Assembly: GCA_005503055.1 (NCBI GenBank)
Contig: SCOX01000003.1
Location: 248,001 to 312,000, forward strand
Direction of reading: 5' to 3'
DNA from: Lysobacteraceae bacterium P
Lineage (GTDB): Bacteria > Pseudomonadota > Gammaproteobacteria > Xanthomonadales > Xanthomonadaceae
Length of the DNA stretch: 64,000 nt
The position numbers and the translations under genes are program-made. Within the stretch, counting starts at the first letter, position 1, and each line of letters opens with the position of its first letter. Below are positions 58,271 through 64,000 of this stretch, piece by piece. The notes under the pieces were generated by a model. That model worked only from the letters and a program-made list of their open reading frames with translations, was not told where the DNA came from and did not search any database.

Positions 58271-58380
58271 AGCGCGCCGTTCGTCGGCGGCGCGATGCGG
58301 GCCGGCAGGACTTGATCCGGATCAGGGGAAGACCCCCGGCACAGGCAGACGCTGGCGCCAGGTCACCCCGGAGTACTGCC

Positions 58381-58809
58381 ATGTACCACCACCTGTGCCT
58401 GCCCACCGATGCCTCGCCGCTGTCCGACCACGCGATCGACCAGACGCTGGCGCTGGCCCATTCGCTGCGCGCCCGCGTCACGGTGCTGTCGGTGACCACG
58501 CCGTACCACGTCTTCGCGGTCACGCCGGAGCAGATGGTCGCGGTGCGCGACGATTACGAGCGCGAAGTGCGCGATGCCGCGCGCACGCACCTGCGCACCG
58601 TCGAATCGCGTGCGCATGCGCTCAGCGTACCGTGCGACTGCGTCGTGATCGAGGACGAACATCCGTACGAGGCGATCATCGCCATCGCCAACGAGCGTGG
58701 CTGGCCTCGCATGGACGACGGCATCAAGGGACTCGTGCTCGGCAGCGAAACCGTGAAGGTGCTGACCCATTCGGCGATTCCGGTGCTGGTCTACCGCCAG
58801 CCGGCGTGA
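58381..58809 (+). CDS. Universal stress protein (UspA family)
   Basis: 142 residues. The fold is UspA-like: HHLCLPTDASPLSDHAIDQT at the N-terminus, helices with REVRDAARTHLRTVESRAHA, and C-terminal LVLGSETVKVLTHSAIPVLV. The ATP-binding G-2X-G-9X-G(S/T) loop is partly changed: the segment ERGWPRMDDGIKGLVLGSET lacks the first glycine pair, so ATP binding is doubtful. GGAG 8 bases before ATG 58381. It lies alone, 110 bases after the Ada-like gene. Confidence 0.88.
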   Translation: MYHHLCLPTDASPLSDHAIDQTLALAHSLRARVTVLSVTTPYHVFAVTPEQMVAVRDDYEREVRDAARTHLRTVESRAHALSVPCDCVVIEDEHPYEAIIAIANERGWPRMDDGIKGLVLGSETVKVLTHSAIPVLVYRQPA

Positions 58810-58833
58810 TGCGGGGCGCCGCGCGGCGCCGGC

Positions 58834-59328
58834 CTACTTCCTGCGGCGCGCCGGCAGGCGTGTCGGCAGGTGCAGGCCCGACTTCACCACGTCGAACACC
58901 ATGCGCGTTTCGTAACGCTTGATGTTGCCCTCGTCCATGAAGAGCCGGTCCGCTACTTCGCGGCAATGGGCGACGCCGGTGGTGGCCAGGATGACCAGGT
59001 AGTCCCACTCGCCGGCGAGGGTGAAGCACTGCTGCACCTCCGGCGCGGCGCGCACGCGCGCGTGGAAGGACGCGTGCACCTTGGCCGACTCGCGCTCCAT
59101 CGCCACCAGCACCGTGGCCAACGTGGTGGTGCCCAGCAGGCGGGGATCGAGCACCGCAATCTCGCGCATCAGCCCGCTCTTGCGATAGCGGGTGATGCGC
59201 CGCTGCACCGCGCTCGCCGACAGGCCGACGGCCTCGCCGAGTACGGTGAGCGTCGCGGCGGAATCGCGCTGCAGGAGCTCCAGCAGGCGATGGTCGAACT
59301 CGTCGAGCATGATCTGTGTCTTGTCCAC
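58834..59328 (-). CDS. Lrp/AsnC-family transcriptional regulator
   Basis: 164 residues. N-terminal HTH (LDEFDHRLLELLQRDSAATL, LGEAVGLSASAVQRRITRY), then the RAM ligand-binding domain (LATVLVAMERESAKVHASFH, FTLAGEWDYLVILATTGVAH). These regulators bind amino acids and often control a divergent transporter: here a YedA-like exporter lies 209 bases away. The start is GTG 59328 or ATG 59310, and the shorter form is nearer the family norm. The tail is basic (LHLPTRLPARRRK). Confidence 0.9.
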   Translation of the reverse strand: MDKTQIMLDEFDHRLLELLQRDSAATLTVLGEAVGLSASAVQRRITRYRKSGLMREIAVLDPRLLGTTTLATVLVAMERESAKVHASFHARVRAAPEVQQCFTLAGEWDYLVILATTGVAHCREVADRLFMDEGNIKRYETRMVFDVVKSGLHLPTRLPARRRK

Positions 59329-59537
59329 GCGAAATTTTTGCGCGAAGGCGCACGATTAATCAACCACGTCGCGCGCGGACGGCGTTACGCTTTGCTCATC
59401 CGAACGTCTCCTGCACCGGCGGTGCGGAGCTCCCGGCCTATACAGGGCGCCGGTGCTCCGCGCAGCGCGGTGCCCGTGGCGTTCGGTGCAACCAGCTGTT
59501 TGCCGTGCCCGCTCCTCCACCCCACCACGGAATCCGC
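59329..59537. other. Divergent regulatory gap between the Lrp gene and the YedA-like gene
   Basis: 209 bases with an AT-rich patch close to the Lrp start: GCGAAATTTTTGCGCG (59329-59345) and GATTAATC (59353-59360). These are the most AT-rich bases for kilobases around and include a palindrome, GATTAATC, typical of bends bound by Lrp proteins. A -10-like box AAAAAT is next to the GTG start on the minus strand. Operator and promoter assignment is tentative. Confidence 0.4.
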
Positions 59538-60476
59538 ATGAGCACCGCTGCACCCACCGCCGACCGGGCCGCGCCCGGCGCGCTAGCCGTCGCCTTCGCC
59601 CTGGCCTCGGTCTACATCCTCTGGGGCTCGACCTACCTCGCCATCCGCTTCGCGCTGGAGAGCTATCCGCCGTTCCTGCTCGGCGCGGGCCGCATGTTCC
59701 TCGCGGGCCTGATCATGTACGTCGTCCTGCGCGCGCGCGGCGTGCCACGGCCGACCGCAAAGCAGTGGCGCACCTTGTGGGTGCTGTCCATCTGGATGGT
59801 GCTGCTGTCCAACGGCCTGGTGAACCTGGCCGAGACCGAAGTCGGCTCCGGCCTGGCCGCGATCGCCGTGGCGTCGATGCCGCTGTTCGCGGGCGTGTTC
59901 GCGATGCTGCGCGGTCGCCATCCGTCGAAGATCGAATGGGTCGGCCTGATCATCGGCTTCCTCGGCGTGCTGTGGCTTAGCGCCGGCGGCGAGTTGTCCT
60001 CGTCGACGCTGGGACTTGTCTGCCTGGTGATCGCACCGATCGCGTGGGCCTGGGGTTCGATCTGGAGCCGCGACCAGGACCTTCCGCAGCCCTTCATGTC
60101 CGCCGCCGGGCAGATGCTCACCGGCAGCGCGTGGATGCTGATTGCCGCCGTCCTGCACGGCGAGCGCATGACGCAGATGCCGTCGCTGTCGGCGACCGGC
60201 GCGATGCTTTACCTCGTCGTCGCCGGTTCCATCTTCGGATTCACCGCCTACATCTGGCTGCTGCACCACGTGCGTCCGGCACTGGCGACCAGCTATGCGT
60301 ACGTCAATCCGCCGATCGCGGTGCTGTTCGGCGCGTTGATCGGTGGCGAGCACTTCACCGCGCACGACCTGGGCGCGATGGCGGTGATCCTGCTGGGCGT
60401 GGTCATCATCACGCTGGCGAAGGCGCGTGCGGCCAAGCCGGTCGTGCCGGCCGCCACATCGGAGCCCGCGGCATGA
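59538..60476 (+). CDS. yedA: YedA-like EamA-family (DMT) transporter
   Basis: 312 residues, ten hydrophobic helices as two EamA repeats. The N-terminal signature is YILWGSTYLAIRFALESYPP; the second repeat has WAWGSIWSRDQDLPQPFMSA and ATSYAYVNPPIAVLFGALIG. Members of the drug/metabolite transporter superfamily export amino acids or related metabolites. It is divergent from an Lrp regulator, which fits amino-acid-controlled export (inference). The 3' end overlaps rarD by 4 bases. Confidence 0.9.
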   Translation: MSTAAPTADRAAPGALAVAFALASVYILWGSTYLAIRFALESYPPFLLGAGRMFLAGLIMYVVLRARGVPRPTAKQWRTLWVLSIWMVLLSNGLVNLAETEVGSGLAAIAVASMPLFAGVFAMLRGRHPSKIEWVGLIIGFLGVLWLSAGGELSSSTLGLVCLVIAPIAWAWGSIWSRDQDLPQPFMSAAGQMLTGSAWMLIAAVLHGERMTQMPSLSATGAMLYLVVAGSIFGFTAYIWLLHHVRPALATSYAYVNPPIAVLFGALIGGEHFTAHDLGAMAVILLGVVIITLAKARAAKPVVPAATSEPAA

Positions 60477-61384
60477 ACGACGCCAATGCCGCCCGCAACG
60501 GTCTGTGGATCGCCGCGGCCTCGTTCGTGTTGTGGGGCCTCATGCCGCTGTACTGGCATCTGCTCAAGGCGGTGCCGTCGCTGCAGATCGTTCTGCACCG
60601 CATCGTGTGGAGCACGCTGCTTGTCGCCGGCTGGCTGGCGTGGAAGCAGGGCCGCGGTTGGTTGCGCGCCACGCTGGCCCGGCCGCGCGCGGCTTGGATG
60701 CTGGGCTTGAGCGGATTGCTGATCGCCTTCAACTGGGGCCTCTACATCTGGGCGGTGAATGCCGGACACGTCGTCGAAAGCAGCCTGGGCTACTTCATCA
60801 ACCCGCTGATCAGCGTGGTGATGGGCGTGGTGTTCCTGCACGAGCGGCTCAACCGCGTGCAATGGACGTCGGTCGCGCTGGCCGGCGTTGGCGTGGCGTG
60901 GCTGACATGGCAGTACGGCCAGCCGCCGTGGATCGCGATCGGACTGGCGTTGTCGTTCGGCCTGTACGGACTGATCCGCAAGCTGGTCGCCGTGGATGCG
61001 GTGAGCGGTCTCGGCGTGGAGAGCGTGTACCTGTTCCTGCCCGCGTTGGCGCTGTTGCTGTGGAGCGAGACGCACGGCGGTGGCGGGTTCGCCGGTGGTT
61101 ATGGCCTGGGCGTCGATCTGATGCTGATCTTCGCCGGCGCGCTCACCGCGCTTCCGCTGATCGGTTTCGCGTTCGCCGTACGGCGGGTGCCGCTGTCGGT
61201 GGTGGGGCTGATGCAGTACATCGCACCGACGATCCAGTTCCTGCTCGGTGTACTGTTCTTCGGCGAGGCCTTCGACCGCGACCGCGCGACCGGTTTCGTC
61301 TTCATCTGGATCGCGCTGGTCATCTTCGCCTGCGAGGGACTGTGGAGGTCGCGTCGCCAGTCGGCGCTGCCTGCTGCGGCATAA
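60473..61384 (+). CDS. rarD: EamA-family transporter RarD
   Basis: 303 residues, ten hydrophobic helices. RarD signature: FVLWGLMPLYWHLLKAVPSL with HRIVWSTLLVAGWLAW, then GLYIWAVNAGHVVESSLGYF, INPLISVVMGVVFLHERLN, and PLSVVGLMQYIAPTIQFLLG. The family is named for chloramphenicol sensitivity in pseudomonads; the substrate is uncertain. It is translationally coupled (ATGA) to the YedA-like gene and followed closely by a DinB protein, so the three may form one transcript. Confidence 0.92.
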   Translation: MNDANAARNGLWIAAASFVLWGLMPLYWHLLKAVPSLQIVLHRIVWSTLLVAGWLAWKQGRGWLRATLARPRAAWMLGLSGLLIAFNWGLYIWAVNAGHVVESSLGYFINPLISVVMGVVFLHERLNRVQWTSVALAGVGVAWLTWQYGQPPWIAIGLALSFGLYGLIRKLVAVDAVSGLGVESVYLFLPALALLLWSETHGGGGFAGGYGLGVDLMLIFAGALTALPLIGFAFAVRRVPLSVVGLMQYIAPTIQFLLGVLFFGEAFDRDRATGFVFIWIALVIFACEGLWRSRRQSALPAAA

Positions 61385-61395
61385 CGGAGTTCGTC

Positions 61396-61902
61396 ATGGA
61401 CAAGACCACGTTGAATGCGCTGGCGTTGTTCCCGTTGCACCTGGAGGCGCATTACAAGGCGATTCCCGCCGAATACCGGCACTGGACGCCGCCCAGCTGG
61501 GACGGCATCCCCAGCGAGCACTTCACCGCGATCGAACAGCTGTGCCACGTGCGCGACATCGAAATCGAGGGTTACCACGAGCGTATCCGCCGGACCCTGG
61601 AGGAAGCGCACCCGCTGCTGCCGTCGATCGACAGCGAACCGCTGGCGCATGAACGCCGCTACAGCGAAGCCGACGCGGACGAGGTGCTGCATGCCTTCCG
61701 CGATGCGCGCGCGCGAACGGTGGACACCATCGTGCGGCTGGATCGCACCGAACTCGCGCGCACGGCGCAGTTCGAAGGTTACGGCCCGCTCACGCTGCGC
61801 AGTCTGGTGCATTACCTGTGCAGCCACGACCAGCAGCATCTGGCAGGCCTGCAATGGCTGCTGGGGAAGATCGAGTCCGAGCGCGCGCTCGCCGGCGTCT
61901 GA
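61396..61902 (+). CDS. DinB-superfamily protein
   Basis: 168 residues. Four-helix bundle of the DinB/YfiT type: FPLHLEAHYKAIPAEYRHW, the metal-ligand His51 in EQLCHVRDIEIEGYHERIR, and the last two His in LCSHDQQHLAGLQW near residue 145. Metal-dependent hydrolase or thiol-transfer roles are known for some members; the function here is unknown. It starts 11 bases after rarD and is followed by a strong hairpin. Confidence 0.85.
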   Translation: MDKTTLNALALFPLHLEAHYKAIPAEYRHWTPPSWDGIPSEHFTAIEQLCHVRDIEIEGYHERIRRTLEEAHPLLPSIDSEPLAHERRYSEADADEVLHAFRDARARTVDTIVRLDRTELARTAQFEGYGPLTLRSLVHYLCSHDQQHLAGLQWLLGKIESERALAGV

Positions 61903-61910
61903 CCCTAAAG

Positions 61911-61938
61911 CAAAGGCCGCGATCGCTCGCGGCCTTTG
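61911..61938. terminator. Hairpin terminator after the DinB gene
   Basis: CAAAGGCCGCGA (61911-61922), loop TCGC, TCGCGGCCTTTG (61927-61938): a perfect 12-bp stem between convergent genes, flanked by short A and T runs so it may work on both strands. Confidence 0.8.
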
Positions 61939-61960
61939 TCGTCGTCGCGGAGCCGTTACA

Positions 61961-63292
61961 TCACGCCGCCCGCAACGCCTCCGTCACCGGCAACCGCGCC
62001 GCACGCAGCGCCGGGAACAATCCGCCGATCAGGCCGATGCCCAGCGCCCACTTGATGCCGTTCCACAGCAGCTCCGGCGATACCTTGAACTGGAACATCA
62101 CCTGGCTGAAGTTGTTGCCCAGCGTCGAGACGCTGTAGCCGTTGAACACCAGCCACGCGATCACGCCGCCGACGAGGCCGCCGATCAGCGCCAGCAGCAT
62201 CGTTTCCAGCATCACCGCGACCACCACCGGCAGACCGCGGAAGCCGATGGCGCGCATCGTCGCGATCTCGCGCGCGCGACCGGCGACGGCGGCATACATG
62301 GTGTTGAGCGCACCGAACACCGCGCCCACCGCCATGATCGAACCGATCACGATGCCCAACACGCGCAGGAACTTGCTCAGGCCTTCGGACTGCTTGGCGT
62401 AGTAATGCCGCGTGGTATCGACGTCGAGTTTGAGGCGCGGATCGGCGGCCATCGCGGCCTTGAGTCGCTTGAAACCGTCCTTGCCGTCCAGTTTCACCGT
62501 CACCGACTGATACGCGCTGCGGCGATAGGTCGACGCCAGCGTTTCCCCGTCGGCCCAAAGTTCCGAATCGTGCGAATCTCCGGAGGAGAAGAAGCCAACC
62601 ACCGTCCAGACCTGGTTGGCCAGTTCGATCTGCGAACCCGGCTTGAGGTCGTTGAACTGCTGGTCGACGTACTGCTTGCGAGCGCCCTGGCCGATCACCA
62701 ATTCGCGCATGCCGGGCTTGAAGCGCCGGCCCTCGACGATCTTCACCTGCGGACGCAACGACCACGCCGCGTCGCCCACGCCGCGCAGTTGCGCGTTGGC
62801 GTCGGTGTGGTCGGCGCGCGTGACCATGTTGACCACCTGCGACAGCTCGGGCGAAATCGCCGCGCGGCCATCCGGCCCCTTGGCGATGCCTGCCAGCGCG
62901 CTGATCAGCGGTACCTGATCGCGGGTGATGACCGAATTGGTTTCCGCCTGCGAACCGCCGCGCAGGATGATCGCGGTGCTGTCGTTGCCGGTCTGCTTGA
63001 GCGTGGCCTCGAAGCCCGCGCCCATCGCCAGCATCGCCACCAGCACGCCGACCACGCCAGCGATGCCGACCACGATCACCGACGATGCGCCCCAGCGCTG
63101 CGGGAGGCTGGCGATGCCGATGCGCGTCGCTTCCAGCGCTAGGCGTCCGGTGCGCGTGAGTACCAGCCAAAGCGCCAGCGCGACGACGAGCGCCAGCACC
63201 GCATACCACGGCAGCATCGTCCATACCGCCAGCCCGGCGACCAGCGCCAGTACGACGCCGAGGTTGCCCAACCACTTCCTTGCACGGCTCAT
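61961..63292 (-). CDS. MacB/FtsX-family ABC transporter permease
   Basis: 443 residues. N-terminal membrane helices (about 8-45 and 72-92), a large periplasmic core (about 95-310, with LRGGSQAETNSVITRDQVPL and GKDGFKRLKAAMAADPRLKL), then an FtsX domain of three helices with REIATMRAIGFRGLPVVVAV and the end PALRAARLPVTEALRAA. Such permeases use ATP from a partner to act on periplasmic or outer-membrane substrates by a mechanical movement. ATG 63292 lies 13 bases after the stop of the related gene upstream. The ATPase is outside the window. Confidence 0.9.
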   Translation of the reverse strand: MSRARKWLGNLGVVLALVAGLAVWTMLPWYAVLALVVALALWLVLTRTGRLALEATRIGIASLPQRWGASSVIVVGIAGVVGVLVAMLAMGAGFEATLKQTGNDSTAIILRGGSQAETNSVITRDQVPLISALAGIAKGPDGRAAISPELSQVVNMVTRADHTDANAQLRGVGDAAWSLRPQVKIVEGRRFKPGMRELVIGQGARKQYVDQQFNDLKPGSQIELANQVWTVVGFFSSGDSHDSELWADGETLASTYRRSAYQSVTVKLDGKDGFKRLKAAMAADPRLKLDVDTTRHYYAKQSEGLSKFLRVLGIVIGSIMAVGAVFGALNTMYAAVAGRAREIATMRAIGFRGLPVVVAVMLETMLLALIGGLVGGVIAWLVFNGYSVSTLGNNFSQVMFQFKVSPELLWNGIKWALGIGLIGGLFPALRAARLPVTEALRAA

Positions 63293-63305
63293 GTCGTGTC
63301 TCCTG

Positions 63306-64000
63306 TCAGCGGCCCGCGAGGGCATCGACGATGTTCAGGCGCATCGCGCGCATCGCCGGCAGCAGCCCGACGACCACGCCGATGACGAGCATCAGCACCA
63401 GGCCCAATCCCCATGTGGCCGCGGGCACGTTCGGCAGCTGGATCAGGCCCATGCTCGCCTGACTCACGGCCGGCATGATCAGCGCCGCCAGTCCCAGTCC
63501 GATCAACCCGCCCAGCACCACCAGCAGCGTCGCCTCGGCCAGCACCAGCCACAACACGCTGCGGTTCGAGAAGCCGATCGTCTTGAGCACCGCCAGTTCC
63601 GGAATGCGCTCGCGCACCGCCTGCGCCATGGTGTTGCCGGTGAGCAGCAGCAGGGTGAAGAAGACCGCGCCCATGATCGAAGTGACGATCAGACCGATGT
63701 CGCCGATCTGCTTGAAGAAAGCCTGGTTGAAGGCCTGCTCCGTCTGCGTCTTGGTCTCGTGGTCGGAATTGTCGGAGAGCTTGTCGATCGCCTGCGCCAC
63801 CTGGTTCGACTGGTCGGCCTGGGCGACGTCGATCACGTACCAGTGGACCTGGCCCTTGATGTAGTCGTTGGCCTCGTCGAAATACTTCCAGTTGAACATC
63901 AGCTGCTTTTCTTCGCCCTTCCGCTTGTTGTCGTTCATGCGGAAGATGCCGACCAGCTTGAAGTTCCAGTTGTTGCTGCCCTTGGTCGGGAAGATCGTGG
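63306..64000 (-). CDS. MacB/FtsX-family ABC permease, N-terminus outside the window
   Basis: The C-terminal 231 residues are visible; the open frame continues past base 64000, so the gene is cut by the window edge. Seen: the end of a periplasmic core (FPTKGSNNWNFKLVGIFR, then HWYVIDVAQADQSNQVAQAI) and the three-helix FtsX domain (QIGDIGLIVTSIMGAVFFTL, RERIPELAVLKTIGFSNRSV, PAMRAMRLNIVDALAGR). It is a paralogue of the next gene; two permeases with one ATPase would make a heterodimeric transporter. An internal ATG at 63938 is not the start since the homology extends upstream. Confidence 0.88.
   Translation of the reverse strand, partial: TIFPTKGSNNWNFKLVGIFRMNDNKRKGEEKQLMFNWKYFDEANDYIKGQVHWYVIDVAQADQSNQVAQAIDKLSDNSDHETKTQTEQAFNQAFFKQIGDIGLIVTSIMGAVFFTLLLLTGNTMAQAVRERIPELAVLKTIGFSNRSVLWLVLAEATLLVVLGGLIGLGLAALIMPAVSQASMGLIQLPNVPAATWGLGLVLMLVIGVVVGLLPAMRAMRLNIVDALAGR

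Overview
The window reads as ordinary chromosome of a high-GC gammaproteobacterium of the family Xanthomonadaceae, most like Lysobacter or a close relative (inference). The signs are the strongly GC-rich third codon positions, the gene strings algR-hemC, lptM-dapF-DUF484-xerC-hslV-hslU and mreBCD-mrdA-rodA-mltB-rlpA-dacC-ybeD-lipB-lipA, tandem secreted S9 peptidases, and intergenic families of short GC-rich repeats. No phage, transposase, integron, CRISPR array, rRNA or tRNA was seen.

Layout. 1-6.4 kb: the end of an unknown gene, then a minus-strand heavy-metal efflux operon (CzcI-like, czcC, czcB, czcA). 6.7-10.6 kb: a TonB-domain lipoprotein, a carboxylesterase, the LytTR regulator algR, hemC and a small duplicated membrane protein. 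10.7-16.9 kb (minus): a putative outer-membrane protein and a molybdopterin oxidoreductase operon of DmsABC type with an extra 70-residue membrane protein and no visible Tat signal. 17-23.6 kb: a WYL regulator, a small membrane protein, two S9 peptidases and a DUF454 protein. 23.6-28.6 kb: lptM, dapF, a DUF484 gene, xerC, hslV and hslU. 28.6-29.0 kb: a 410-base gap holding an imperfect 22-bp tandem array. 29.0-35.6 kb (minus): an OsmC protein, an HExxH secreted protein, an AraC regulator, DUF5655, a cytosine-deaminase-like enzyme, an acetyltransferase and an EmrAB-type efflux pair. 35.7-41.1 kb: ubiE, an M1 aminopeptidase, an alpha/beta hydrolase with a lipoprotein, and a YbaK-family deacylase. 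41.3-42.3 kb (minus): a PfkB-family kinase. 42.6-54.8 kb: the rod-shape, peptidoglycan and lipoate cluster. 54.8-64 kb: the tail-specific protease prc, an Ada-like methyltransferase, a UspA protein, an Lrp regulator divergent from two EamA transporters, a DinB protein, and two MacB-type ABC permeases, the last cut by the window edge.

How the genes fit together. Most of the window is housekeeping for the envelope: cell elongation (MreBCD, PBP2, RodA), wall turnover (MltB, RlpA, DacC), lipoprotein and LPS assembly (LptM), and periplasmic proteolysis (Prc and three peptidases). Metal and drug efflux and a probable chalcogen or sulfur-compound oxidoreductase are the accessory functions.

The least expected signals are in the non-coding DNA. 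(1) A GGGANTC heptamer family occurs at four loci, three of them as inverted pairs, including the hslV-hslU and mreB-mreC junctions. (2) A 22-bp tandem array of about 14 units abuts the OsmC gene. (3) At least eight genes lack a Shine-Dalgarno and have a TANNNT-like -10 box ending 6-7 nt before the start codon, which suggests leaderless mRNAs. (4) A REP-like palindrome lies in frame inside the DUF484 gene. (5) A direct repeat inside an inverted repeat looks like an operator in front of the WYL regulator. No clearly new multi-gene system was found; the five-gene molybdoenzyme locus is the best candidate for unusual biochemistry.
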